Source of the DNA: Methylophilus sp. DW102
GTDB taxonomy: Bacteria; Pseudomonadota; Gammaproteobacteria; Burkholderiales; Methylophilaceae
NCBI RefSeq assembly: GCF_037076555.1
Contig: NZ_AP029023.1
Span: 1,488,001 to 1,552,000, forward strand
Direction of reading: 5' to 3'
DNA: 64,000 nucleotides
This document shows, in pieces, positions 38,195 through 47,407 of the stretch (positions are counted from its first letter, which is position 1; every line of letters begins with the position of its first letter). The translations under genes were made by a program, and so were the position numbers. The notes under the pieces were generated by a model. It ran no database searches. It saw nothing but the letters and a program-made list of their open reading frames with translations, and was not told the DNA's origin.

Positions 38195-39673
38195 ATGAAA
38201 AAAGATTTACTAAAGGGTGCTCTGTGGCTTAGTGCCGCTAAGCTATTAGTTAATATCATTGCTTTTATTAGCACGATAGTTTTTGCAAGAATTCTTCTTC
38301 CAGATGATTTCGGTCTGGTTTCTTTTGCATTAGCAATATTCGGACTAATAACCGCGGTGACGGATTTGTCGTTGGCATCAGCTTTAGTCCAAAAAAATGA
38401 GATTCATGAGGAGCATTTTCATACAGCATTTACTATGAATGCAATTAGAGGTGGGTTAGTTGCATTTATATTATTTTCGGCTGCTCCTTTTATAACTCAA
38501 TCTTATGGGGATCATAGGCTTGAGCTTATTTTACGAGCGCTATCTGTCGTACTTTTAATTAGTGGTTTTGGTAATCCTAAAATTGTTACTTTTACTCGAA
38601 ACCTAAAGTTCTGGCAGGAGTTTGTTATAAATGTAACTCAGAAATTGTTGGGTTTTTTGGTAGGTGTTGCCATCGGGTACTTATATCACTCTTATTGGGC
38701 ATTAGTGATTGCAGGGATTGTTCACCAGCTAACAGGTTTAATAGTTTCCTATATTCTAATTCCTTACAAGCCAAAATTTAGTTTGGTATATGTGAAGGAT
38801 TTGTGGTCTTTTTCTGTTTGGCTTACTTTATGTCAAGCTGCGATTAACATAAACATGAAGTTTGACCAATTTCTCATTGGCTCTAAACTTGGCAACAACA
38901 CTCTGGGGATATATTCCGTAGGGGATAACTTATCAACAACACCCACTAGAGAAATGATTGCTCCAATTGAGGCAACGCTGTTTCCTGCATTTAGTAAAAT
39001 AGGAAGTGATATTCCTAGATTGCAAAAAGCTTATTTACGTTCGCAGGGCTTGATTGCGTTTATAGCGATTCCTGTTGGGGTAACAATTGCATTATTCTCC
39101 GACTTGATTATCCACTTGTTTTTAGGGGAGCGGTGGATAGGCGCTGCAACAGTAATGCAATATATTGCAGTTCTAGTTTCACTTCAAACGCTTGCCTCTC
39201 CAGCTCACCAATTAGCGATGTCGCAAGGCATGACTAAAAATATTTTTTATAGAGATATGGCTACTCTCTTGGTTAGAATCCCTTTACTAATAATTGGGTA
39301 CATTTCAAATGGTCTAATAGGTATTTTAATTGCACGATTTACATCAAACTTTTTTACGATTTTATTAAATATGCTGATGGTTAAGAAGATCCTATCTGTT
39401 CCTTTATTAATACAGATTGATTCAAATATGCGAACTATTGCTGGTGCATTGATAATGTCTTTAACTATTCTTTTACTTAAAGAATATGTACCAATTCCTT
39501 CTGACTTTGTTATGAGACTTTCATATTTGATTTTCGGTGGTCTTGCAAGCATTGTGATTTACTTATCGGTCACCTTTGGACTTAATGCTCAGCTGCGTAG
39601 TGTTATTTCACCGGAGCATGAAATAATCAAGTTGATTGAGAGCTTGAAAGAAAAAATCAAAAAATCCACTTAA
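38195..39673 (+). CDS. Repeat-unit flippase (Wzx), MOP superfamily
   Basis: 492 residues with 12-14 membrane helices. The start DLLKGALWLSAAKLLVNIIAFISTIVFARILLPDDFG, read as two segments, is the Polysacc_synt/MOP pattern, including RILLPDDFG after the first helix. It should move the lipid-linked repeat unit across the inner membrane. The gene is visibly more AT-rich than ugd before it, as is the acyltransferase gene after it, consistent with a separate origin. Confidence 0.9.
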   Translation: MKKDLLKGALWLSAAKLLVNIIAFISTIVFARILLPDDFGLVSFALAIFGLITAVTDLSLASALVQKNEIHEEHFHTAFTMNAIRGGLVAFILFSAAPFITQSYGDHRLELILRALSVVLLISGFGNPKIVTFTRNLKFWQEFVINVTQKLLGFLVGVAIGYLYHSYWALVIAGIVHQLTGLIVSYILIPYKPKFSLVYVKDLWSFSVWLTLCQAAININMKFDQFLIGSKLGNNTLGIYSVGDNLSTTPTREMIAPIEATLFPAFSKIGSDIPRLQKAYLRSQGLIAFIAIPVGVTIALFSDLIIHLFLGERWIGAATVMQYIAVLVSLQTLASPAHQLAMSQGMTKNIFYRDMATLLVRIPLLIIGYISNGLIGILIARFTSNFFTILLNMLMVKKILSVPLLIQIDSNMRTIAGALIMSLTILLLKEYVPIPSDFVMRLSYLIFGGLASIVIYLSVTFGLNAQLRSVISPEHEIIKLIESLKEKIKKST

Positions 39674-39696
39674 TACTTACCCGAGACAATCTAGTA

Positions 39697-40686
39697 ATGT
39701 TGATGAAAAATAACGGTAGATACTTACAGCTTGACGGCTGGAGAGGTCTTTCAATAATTACTGTAATTATTGGTCACTTTATGCCACTCGCCGATGTGAA
39801 TCTAGGTCGATTGGGGGTAGAAATGTTTTTTGTTCTAAGTGGTCGTTTAATGGCTGAAATACTCTTTGAGAAGCACACAGATTTGAGAGAGTTTTTCAAA
39901 AGAAGAATTTCCAGAGTTTGGCCTGCCATGTTCTTTTTTTTGATTATTGCCTACTTTGTAATTTCAAAACTATTTGGACAATTGGCATTTTCAAAACTGA
40001 TCTTCCTTTCATGCTTTACCTTCTTTTATAACTACTTGGAAGCAGGCTTTCATCTTGGACGAAGTATTACTATTGATCATATATGGTCATTATGTGTCGA
40101 GGAGCATACATACATACTGCTAGCGTTATTGTTAGTTTTTACAAAAAAAACCAAAATCAAGCCAACCATTATTTTGTTACCGATCATACTCTTAATGATC
40201 TTTAATGGAATAGCGCAAACGGTATTCTATCATCTTGATTACTATCATGTTTATTGGCGATCTGATGTTAGAGGCGCCTCAATCCTTATTGGCGCGTATA
40301 TCTATTTGCTTTTTAAGCAAAAATCTTCACTTAACAAAAAAGATAATTTAGCCATTTTGTTTTTTTTACTCGGTTTTCTATTAAGTTTTAATGCTGTGCC
40401 AGACTTTATTAAATACAGCATGGGTACAATTTTTCTTGCCATAGCAATTAACAATCTTGATGGCCTTTCTAGTAGTTTTCAAAAAATACTCACATCCAAA
40501 GTATTAAATTGGATTGGACTTGTTTCATTTTCCATTTATTTATGGCAGCAGCCTTTTTATGCATTGAAATCAAACTACTCAACACCACTGCTTTTAAGCT
40601 GCATTACTATTCTCGGCGTTTTAAGTTTTTATTTTGTTGAAGTGCCCGCAAGAAGATTTTTAAATCGCCTCAACTTATGGGGATAA
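39697..40686 (+). CDS. Acyltransferase 3 family membrane protein
   Basis: 329 residues, about ten membrane helices. LDGWRGLSIITVIIGHF (about 13-29), with the conserved His28, and LGRLGVEMFFVLSG are the Acyl_transf_3 signature; WSLCVEEHTYILLAL carries the conserved E. Such proteins O-acetylate or otherwise acylate extracytoplasmic sugars using cytoplasmic acyl-CoA. It is the first of two in the locus (see 51798-52880). Strongly AT-rich composition. Confidence 0.88.
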   Translation: MLMKNNGRYLQLDGWRGLSIITVIIGHFMPLADVNLGRLGVEMFFVLSGRLMAEILFEKHTDLREFFKRRISRVWPAMFFFLIIAYFVISKLFGQLAFSKLIFLSCFTFFYNYLEAGFHLGRSITIDHIWSLCVEEHTYILLALLLVFTKKTKIKPTIILLPIILLMIFNGIAQTVFYHLDYYHVYWRSDVRGASILIGAYIYLLFKQKSSLNKKDNLAILFFLLGFLLSFNAVPDFIKYSMGTIFLAIAINNLDGLSSSFQKILTSKVLNWIGLVSFSIYLWQQPFYALKSNYSTPLLLSCITILGVLSFYFVEVPARRFLNRLNLWG

Positions 40687-40717
40687 CCCCTAATTTTTGA
40701 AGTTATAGGAAGCAACT

Positions 40718-41584
40718 TTGCTTATTTCAATTTATATTCCTACGAAAAACCGACTGGATATGTTGCAGGCGGCAATTGAGTCTGTGCTCAATCAAACGCA
40801 CCGTGAGGTTGAGCTTATTGTGGTGGATGATGCTTCTACCGATGGCACTAAATCTTATTTAACTGAGCTTGCTGCCAAAGATACGCGGGTTAAGTTTTTA
40901 TCTAATAGCCAAAGTAAAGGTGCTTGCGTTGCGAGAAATATGGCTATCAAGCAGGCACAAGGGGAGTTTGTGACTGGCTTGGACGATGATGATGAGTTTG
41001 AGCCTTATCATATTGAGGCACTCATTAATTATTGGAGTATTTTAGAGAGATCGAAGGTGGTTTTTTCTTCTATTTATGTTCAGTACAAGTACAGAAATGC
41101 AGGTCTTTTTTCTTACTCAAGAAAAAACTCATCAGTTGAATATACTGATTTATATTATGCTAATTGTGTTGGAAACCAGCTGTTTTCAACAAAAGCAAAT
41201 TATCTGAAAGCAGGGTTATTTGATGAGAGTATGCCTGCATGGCAAGATCTAGAGTTTTTTTATCGTTTTTTAAAGCTAAATGGTGCTGCTAGACTGCTTG
41301 ATATAAGTTCGTATATTTTTGATATTACTCCTCGTGGAGATAGGATCTCTAGGCTAAACAAATCAAGGATTCTAGATTCATATGTCAAGTTTGTTACTAA
41401 GCACAATCTATTAAAAAACCATAATGTCTGCCGTGAATTAGCAGCCCAAGTTTACTCAGATTATTATGGTTTTAAGTTTGAGCCGGCCGATGTGGGTTAT
41501 TTTTTAAAGGCTGGTTTTATGCCCAAAACAGTTTTTAGAATTTTTAGAGATTGCAGGGATAACAAGGCAGTTAAATATTACTGA
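40718..41584 (+). CDS. Family 2 glycosyltransferase
   Basis: 288 residues from a TTG start with tagga upstream. A GT-A fold is shown by ISIYIPTKNRLDML at the start, VVDDAST (about 37-43), and the DxD-like LDDDDEFEP near residue 90. It is an inverting transferase that should add one sugar to the lipid-linked repeat unit; donor and acceptor are unknown. Soluble or peripheral membrane. Confidence 0.88.
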   Translation: MLISIYIPTKNRLDMLQAAIESVLNQTHREVELIVVDDASTDGTKSYLTELAAKDTRVKFLSNSQSKGACVARNMAIKQAQGEFVTGLDDDDEFEPYHIEALINYWSILERSKVVFSSIYVQYKYRNAGLFSYSRKNSSVEYTDLYYANCVGNQLFSTKANYLKAGLFDESMPAWQDLEFFYRFLKLNGAARLLDISSYIFDITPRGDRISRLNKSRILDSYVKFVTKHNLLKNHNVCRELAAQVYSDYYGFKFEPADVGYFLKAGFMPKTVFRIFRDCRDNKAVKYY

Positions 41585-41599
41585 TCTAACGGTGTAGAT

Positions 41600-42496
41600 A
41601 TGAAACTAGCTTATTTGATTCTTGCACATAATAATCCTGCTCACCTGGGACGATTGATGGAAGGGCTTAAAACGAGCGCTACTGACTTTTTTATACATAT
41701 TGATAAAAAGTCTAATCTGGATGAGTTTATCCATTTAGCTGGCACACAGGTTTTTTTTAGTAACCAACGGGTGCCGGTTTATTGGGGGACATTTTCACAG
41801 ATTGAGGCAACGCTTGCGTTAATGCAGCAAGCTATAGCTGCTGAGAAACCATATGATTATTTTGTTTTGTTGAGCGGTGCGGACTACCCAATTCAGTCAG
41901 CAGATTATATTCATGAATTTTTTAAAAACCATCAAGGAACTCAGTTTATCAGTACCTTGAAAATGCCAAATTTAGCAGCTGGCAAACCTTTGTCATTACT
42001 TGAAGAATTTAATGTTGAAGGTAAATATAAAAAAATCAAAAAACGTGCATATCGTTTGTATAAGGCGCTAGGGTTGCCACGCATAAGGAGAGACTACCAA
42101 CAAGGGCTTAACGGTTTAGTGCCTTATGCTGGAGCACAGTGGTGGGCTTTAACACGTGAAGCTTGCGAATATATCCTTAAATTTGTTGAGACTCATCCCA
42201 AGTTCATGCAGCTTTATCAAAATGTACTAGTTCCCGATGAGATGTTCTTTCAGACCATTATTGGTAACTCTCATTACTCATCAAAAATTGCCAGAAGTCT
42301 GACTTACAGTGATTGGCAGGCGGGTAAATCAAGTCCAGAAAATATGACTGAAAATCATCTAGCAAAGCTTAAGAACCAATCAAGATACTTGATGAAATGC
42401 TCGAACTATCCAGAGGGGGAAATTCTTTTTGCCCGTAAGTTTGTTGGGGATACCCAAGCGCTTGTGAATTTAATAAAGAAACATACACATGCCTAA
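41600..42496 (+). CDS. Core-2/I-branching (GT14) type glycosyltransferase
   Basis: 298 residues. KLAYLILAHNNPAHLGRLM followed by FFIHIDKKSN and the WGTFSQIEATLALM segment match the Branch domain shared with animal core-2 beta-1,6-N-acetylglucosaminyltransferases. Further family marks are LSGADYPIQS and AGAQWWALTREA. Bacterial members occur in polysaccharide loci; some use UDP-xylose or UDP-GlcNAc. It may create a branch in the repeat unit. The stop overlaps the next gene by eight bases. Confidence 0.88.
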   Translation: MKLAYLILAHNNPAHLGRLMEGLKTSATDFFIHIDKKSNLDEFIHLAGTQVFFSNQRVPVYWGTFSQIEATLALMQQAIAAEKPYDYFVLLSGADYPIQSADYIHEFFKNHQGTQFISTLKMPNLAAGKPLSLLEEFNVEGKYKKIKKRAYRLYKALGLPRIRRDYQQGLNGLVPYAGAQWWALTREACEYILKFVETHPKFMQLYQNVLVPDEMFFQTIIGNSHYSSKIARSLTYSDWQAGKSSPENMTENHLAKLKNQSRYLMKCSNYPEGEILFARKFVGDTQALVNLIKKHTHA

Positions 42497-43295
42497 ATAT
42501 ACTGCATTGATTCGAACATACAACAGCCTTCCGTTGCTCAATGAGGTGCTTATTGCACTCAAGAAACAAACATCACCACCAGATGACTATGTGATCGTAG
42601 ACTCATCTAAAGATCCTGCACAAAAGAATGCTATCAAGCAGCTTGGGTTACGGGTGATTGATTATCCAGACGATGAGTTTAACTTTTCTAAGGCAATTAA
42701 TATAGGCGTGGAACAGGTTAAAACGGAACTGGTATTAATTATTAGTTCGCACGTACTACTTAATGATATTACCTTGATTGAGCGTGGATTGAAGCTGGAT
42801 GACTTTTCTAGCGAAACATATTTGGGGTTTTGCCTGACGCCAACCATTATAGCCACTGATACCTGGATGCCAACAAAAGTGACAAAGTCGAACTTTAGCT
42901 TGGATTTAGCTGCTTCTAATTCATGCACGATGCTTAAAACGCAGCATATTATGCAACGCCCTTTTTTGGAGGAGGTTTTCTCTGCCGAAGACCAAGAGTG
43001 GGCAGCGTTTTATCTAAGAGAAAAAAATGCTTATTTTTATAGGGTCAAAGCTTATGAAGCTCGATACTTAAATAACAATGTCAACGAGCAAAAATTCATT
43101 AATGAACAGGTTGCGCTGGCCTATTACACTCACCGGCATATGCTGGGTTATAAGAATATTGTTTTCAGGCTTTGCAGAGGTTTGCTTGCAAAAATGAGAG
43201 GTCGAACGAATCGTGCAACTTTGCATTTCACCATCGCTAAAGAGTTATTTCAAGCCCGATCAAAAAAACCAATTAAAAAATCAAAGTATTTTTAG
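42489..43295 (+). CDS. Family 2 glycosyltransferase lacking a canonical DxD
   Basis: 268 residues. YTALIRTYNSLPLLNEVLIAL and VIVDSSKDPA mark a GT-A glycosyltransferase 2 fold, but where a DxD metal site is expected the protein reads LIISSHVLLND (about 82-92). SSH or SAH at this position occurs in one group of family 2 proteins, so the protein may still be active. EDQEWAAFYL (about 164-173) is the ED-type catalytic-base region. Substrate unknown. Confidence 0.82.
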   Translation: MPKYTALIRTYNSLPLLNEVLIALKKQTSPPDDYVIVDSSKDPAQKNAIKQLGLRVIDYPDDEFNFSKAINIGVEQVKTELVLIISSHVLLNDITLIERGLKLDDFSSETYLGFCLTPTIIATDTWMPTKVTKSNFSLDLAASNSCTMLKTQHIMQRPFLEEVFSAEDQEWAAFYLREKNAYFYRVKAYEARYLNNNVNEQKFINEQVALAYYTHRHMLGYKNIVFRLCRGLLAKMRGRTNRATLHFTIAKELFQARSKKPIKKSKYF

Positions 43296-43315
43296 ATAAT
43301 CCCCCTATTTGATAT

Positions 43316-44389
43316 ATGGCGACAATAGACGTATTACTACCGGTTAAAAACGGCAAAGCCTATCTAACAGAAGCGATTGAAAGCATTATTCAACAGTCTT
43401 ACGCTGATTGGCGCTTGATTGTTTTGGATCATGGCTCTGATGATGGCAGCTATGAAACTTCACTTGAATATGCGCGCAAGGATAGCAGAGTTCAAGTGTT
43501 TCAGTTTTTAGACGCAGTAGGTTTGTCCGGATTGCTCAATAAGGGATTGGAGTTATGTGACTGCCAGTTTGTCATGCGGCATGACGCGGATGATATTGCC
43601 TTGCCTGATCGCATGAAGCTTGCCTTAGCTGCATTCAAGTCAAATCCTGGCATTGATGTGGTTGGCGGCCATGCCATACAAATTGATGCCAAGGGTAATG
43701 AAACTGGCTTGATACGCGTTCCGACTGACCCTGCGCGTCTGCAGGTTTCATTCTTTTTTAAAAATCCGATGATACACCCAGCCACAATGATTCGCTTTTC
43801 AGCAATTAAAGCGATGGGTATTCGCTATGGCATTGACTTTTTAAAGGTACTTCCAGAGTCTGAGCGCCTGAAAGTGAATGGTCTGGCAGAGGATTACTAT
43901 TTGTTTGGTCAGCTTGGCATAATGGGTAAATGTATGAATCTTGATGAATACCTCATCAAGTACCGTTGGCACGGTGAAAATGTCGGGGCAAAAAAAGCTT
44001 TCGATCAGATTACACTTTCATTGAAAATTTCTAGATATCTTGCGGCTGCATTTTGTACTAAAAATCGTATTGAGCTGTTTGATCCAGCACCGTTCTGCAC
44101 TTACAGCGGAACATTAATTAATTTACAACCATCCTCTGAAAAAACAGACTTATTAAAATCATTCAATTACCTTTCAACAAACTTGGTCAAAGCGATGGGG
44201 CAGAGTGATGGATTAGCAAGAGAACTTGCTTTCAGAAGCGTGTTAACCACAAGAAATAATTTCTGGTTATTGGTCAAGTTTTTGCGATTTAAATTAAGAT
44301 TTAAAGCTGACTTGGAAGAGTGGTATGCTATAAAAAGTTGGATAACACGTTATATAAAAAAGAGACCCACGATTAGTATCGATGCGTGA
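43316..44389 (+). CDS. Family 2 glycosyltransferase
   Basis: 357 residues. IDVLLPVKNGKAYLTEAIESI at the start and MRHDADDIALPDRM (about 87-100, DAD-type metal site) are classic GT2. Residues beyond about 230 form an extra C-terminal region of unknown role, with several basic stretches (RFKLRFKAD). It is transcribed with its neighbours at 20-50 bp spacing. Sugar specificity cannot be read from sequence. Confidence 0.88.
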   Translation: MATIDVLLPVKNGKAYLTEAIESIIQQSYADWRLIVLDHGSDDGSYETSLEYARKDSRVQVFQFLDAVGLSGLLNKGLELCDCQFVMRHDADDIALPDRMKLALAAFKSNPGIDVVGGHAIQIDAKGNETGLIRVPTDPARLQVSFFFKNPMIHPATMIRFSAIKAMGIRYGIDFLKVLPESERLKVNGLAEDYYLFGQLGIMGKCMNLDEYLIKYRWHGENVGAKKAFDQITLSLKISRYLAAAFCTKNRIELFDPAPFCTYSGTLINLQPSSEKTDLLKSFNYLSTNLVKAMGQSDGLARELAFRSVLTTRNNFWLLVKFLRFKLRFKADLEEWYAIKSWITRYIKKRPTISIDA

Positions 44390-44440
44390 AATAAAAGTCT
44401 CAAACCTTCTACAACTATCATTCTGAAGCAGGGTAATTGA

Positions 44441-45865
44441 ATGTCTATCAAGTCAATCAACATCACTAAAATTGCATTAGCGTTTACTGCATTTTTTGCT
44501 GCCATGTTTGTTGGTGTCTTTTCACTTACCTTTGTCAGTATTATTGGAACGCATTATTCGTACTTATTTACTGTTCCCGTCGCGTTCATACTTTGCTTAT
44601 TATTTGTTTTAAATCGTTATCTATTCTTTGCTTTAGTGGTCGTAACACGCGCCTCACTTGACCCTGTCTTTGATGCGGTAAAGCTTGGTAGTTTTGGCTT
44701 GGGTGCAGTTATGAATGCACTAGTCATTATGATTGCGCTTATGATGTTTTTAAGCAAGGAAAAAAACTTCACCATGAAAATTCAGCACGTGAATATTTCA
44801 TGGATTATTTTTCTGATATTGTCTTTTATTTCAGTGTCATATGCTCCCAATAAGCTGACGAGTATTAAGGTTGCTCTGCAGTTTGTATCTTATGCTGCGA
44901 TGTTCTATCTTGGGGTTATGTTGGTCAAGACTCATGAGGATTTTGGCAAGTGGATACGCGCTGTTTTGTATTCGTCTGTGGTACCAGTGATTTTTGGTAT
45001 TTACTCAATGGTGTTTAGGGATCCGCATGGTTTCAGGTTATATGTGGGTGAGGGGATGCGTTTATTTAGCACTACTAACCATCCAGCATGTTTAGCCTTT
45101 TATCTCGCCTTAATTATTTCAGTTTGCTTTTATTTAATAAAAACAAAACCCGACTACATCGGCTCAACATTACAAAAATTGTTGCCATTTTATCTATTAG
45201 TTTTATTAGCACTTTTAGTGATGACAAAGAGTAGAACAGGTTGGATTGCTTGCGGTTTGTATTTCATGCTTTATGCGATTATTTTTGAGCGTAAATATAT
45301 GATTTATATATTTTCTTCAGCATTTTTGGCTTTGCTTTTGCCAGATGTGCAAGATCGCTTGTTGGATTTGCAAAGTGGCACATCCTTTGGTGCAACAGGG
45401 TACGAGAGATTAAATTCGTTTGCTTGGCGCTTAAAGTATTGGACAGATTCAATTGCCTGGATGTCACCATCACATTATTTTTATGGCTACGGTCTTTCCA
45501 GTTTCTTCCAACTATCTACCGACTTTGGGATGGGGAATGCTTTTCAAAAGCAGACTGTAAAATTGCCAGCTCACAGCGTATACATACAGCTCTTCTTTGA
45601 GCTGGGGATTCTAGGGGTGCTGTCTTTTATTGCTATTATGGCAAGTTACATATTGGCCTTATTCAGAGACTATTCACCCTCTCAAAAGCTGTTATTTTTT
45701 GTAGCTTCAATTATTACCTTTGATTATATGTTGGCTGGCGCTTCGGATAACCTTTTAGATTATTTAAGTTATATCTGGTACCACTGGTTCATTCTTGGTT
45801 TGATTTTGTCTTACACCAAGCTTCAAAGTAAGTCAGCCACACCCCAAATGTCAAATAAGTTTTAA
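44441..45865 (+). CDS. O-antigen ligase/polymerase (Wzy-like) membrane protein
   Basis: 474 residues with about 11-12 membrane helices and a large periplasmic loop in the second half (roughly 300-385, with YGYGLSSFFQ and LPAHSVYIQLFFELGILG). The PAHSVYIQLFFELGILG segment is the family's conserved H-N/S-x-Y-L region. In a Wzx/Wzy locus this single protein is the best candidate for the polymerase joining repeat units. AT-rich like the flippase gene. Confidence 0.85.
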   Translation: MSIKSINITKIALAFTAFFAAMFVGVFSLTFVSIIGTHYSYLFTVPVAFILCLLFVLNRYLFFALVVVTRASLDPVFDAVKLGSFGLGAVMNALVIMIALMMFLSKEKNFTMKIQHVNISWIIFLILSFISVSYAPNKLTSIKVALQFVSYAAMFYLGVMLVKTHEDFGKWIRAVLYSSVVPVIFGIYSMVFRDPHGFRLYVGEGMRLFSTTNHPACLAFYLALIISVCFYLIKTKPDYIGSTLQKLLPFYLLVLLALLVMTKSRTGWIACGLYFMLYAIIFERKYMIYIFSSAFLALLLPDVQDRLLDLQSGTSFGATGYERLNSFAWRLKYWTDSIAWMSPSHYFYGYGLSSFFQLSTDFGMGNAFQKQTVKLPAHSVYIQLFFELGILGVLSFIAIMASYILALFRDYSPSQKLLFFVASIITFDYMLAGASDNLLDYLSYIWYHWFILGLILSYTKLQSKSATPQMSNKF

Positions 45866-45903
45866 CTCAAACGTCTAAAGTATTGATTCGGCATTTACAA
45901 AAT

Positions 45904-46422
45904 ATGTTTAGCAACGATTTTAAAGAAGATCTGAAGCGTTACCCTAAGCGCGCTTTTCTTAAAGAACAGTCAGTGTGGTCAATAGCACTTTATCGTTTAG
46001 CCAGAAGTGTAAACCAGAGAGGCGAATCCTTATTAAACTCCCTCTTTAATATTGTTTATTGGCCACTATTTAGATTAGTCGAAACGATCACTGGCGTAAG
46101 TCTTCCAAAAGATGCTCAAATTGGACCTGGGTTGAGGATTTGGCATTTTGGTAATATTTTCGTTAACTCAAAGTCAATCATTGGTGAGAATTGTACCCTC
46201 AGGCAGGGGGTAACCATTGGTAACAGACATGAAGACGGGCCTGCCCCTGTCATCGGAAATAATGTCAACTTTGGTGCATACGCCCAAGTGCTTGGGAATA
46301 TAAAGATTGGAAATAACGTTAATATTGGTGCAATGTCTGTTGTGTTGATTGATGTGCCGGATAATTCAACGGTTGCAGGTGTTCCCGCAAAAATTGTCAA
46401 ATCTGTATCTAACCCTGCTTGA
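45904..46422 (+). CDS. Hexapeptide-repeat acetyltransferase, serine-acetyltransferase-like
   Basis: 172 residues from ATG 45904; a TTG at 45883 would add seven residues. The left-handed beta-helix begins near residue 75 (AQIGPGLRIWHFGNIFVNSKSIIG) and contains the catalytic-type His in WHFG and GNRHEDGP. The size and N-terminal helical part resemble the short CysE-like proteins found in exopolysaccharide loci, where they probably acetylate sugars rather than serine. Acetyl-CoA is the expected donor. Confidence 0.83.
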   Translation: MFSNDFKEDLKRYPKRAFLKEQSVWSIALYRLARSVNQRGESLLNSLFNIVYWPLFRLVETITGVSLPKDAQIGPGLRIWHFGNIFVNSKSIIGENCTLRQGVTIGNRHEDGPAPVIGNNVNFGAYAQVLGNIKIGNNVNIGAMSVVLIDVPDNSTVAGVPAKIVKSVSNPA

Positions 46423-46437
46423 ATTTAAATTCAGTTA

Positions 46438-47406
46438 ATGAAGATTCTTATTACTGGTTCAAATGGTTTTATTGGTAAAAAACTGTGTCTTCAGTTAATG
46501 GAGGACGGGCACGATGTGGTGGGTGTTGATATTGTTCCGTCCGCAATCGATTCGCCCAAAGCGTCAGAGCATTACAAGTTTATTCAACTGGATTTGAATA
46601 ATTCTGACTTGCCAGATTTATCTGCTTTAGGCATTGATGTGGTGGTACATTTAGCGATCACTATGCGCCCAGGCAGAGCGGATTCATTTGATAAACTATT
46701 AGAGGGAACGCATAAGGTATTGAACGCAGTTCAAAACGCCTCAACGCCATTTTTGCTTGGGATGAGTAGTCTTTCAGTGTTGGATTTTGATGCTATTCCG
46801 GCGGGAGAAAATATCAATGAAAGCGTTCGTCGTTGCAGTGATCTCCCCAGCATGGGACGCTATGCCGCGTTAAAGTCAAAGCAGGAGGAAGCCTTCATTG
46901 ATTTTGCCACGCAGCATCCCTCAACCAAGACTATTATTATCAGGCCAGGCTTGGTATATGAGGGGGAGAACATTAGTGACGCCTATGCGGGCATTATAAA
47001 GACCAGTGCTGCTCTGATCGTATGCAATGAGGGCGAAGTTCCGCTGATTGAAGTTGGGTCATTAATCACAGGAATCTCAAAGACTGTTTCTACATTAAAT
47101 ACATTGCCCAAGAACACGATTTTGCATTTTGTGAACGATAACCTGCCTACCCAAGCACAATATTTGAGATTATTGGACAGCACTAAACGCATGCCTCATT
47201 TGTGCGTAAAACTCCATTGGCGGTTGTTTAGTGTGTTTATCAAATGCTGCTTTAAAGTATTTAAGATGTTTGGCTTGCATGCTTACCTACCAGATTTGTT
47301 GAAGCCTCAGGCATTTGCAACGCGTCTTAAACCATTTAAATATGATAATCAGCATGCCCGCCAATTGATTGGCTGGATACCCCATTCAGATACTCTTCTA
47401 AAATAA
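46438..47406 (+). CDS. NAD-dependent sugar epimerase/dehydratase
   Basis: 322 residues, extended SDR fold. ILITGSNGFIGKKLCLQL is the NAD-binding GxxGxxG motif, VVHLAI follows, and the catalytic pair is in GRYAALKSK (YxxxK, near residue 141). MSSLSVL supplies the serine. It acts on a nucleotide-linked or lipid-linked sugar that cannot be specified. It starts 16 bases after the acetyltransferase and ends two bases before the next gene. Confidence 0.85.
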   Translation: MKILITGSNGFIGKKLCLQLMEDGHDVVGVDIVPSAIDSPKASEHYKFIQLDLNNSDLPDLSALGIDVVVHLAITMRPGRADSFDKLLEGTHKVLNAVQNASTPFLLGMSSLSVLDFDAIPAGENINESVRRCSDLPSMGRYAALKSKQEEAFIDFATQHPSTKTIIIRPGLVYEGENISDAYAGIIKTSAALIVCNEGEVPLIEVGSLITGISKTVSTLNTLPKNTILHFVNDNLPTQAQYLRLLDSTKRMPHLCVKLHWRLFSVFIKCCFKVFKMFGLHAYLPDLLKPQAFATRLKPFKYDNQHARQLIGWIPHSDTLLK

Positions 47407-47407
47407 T

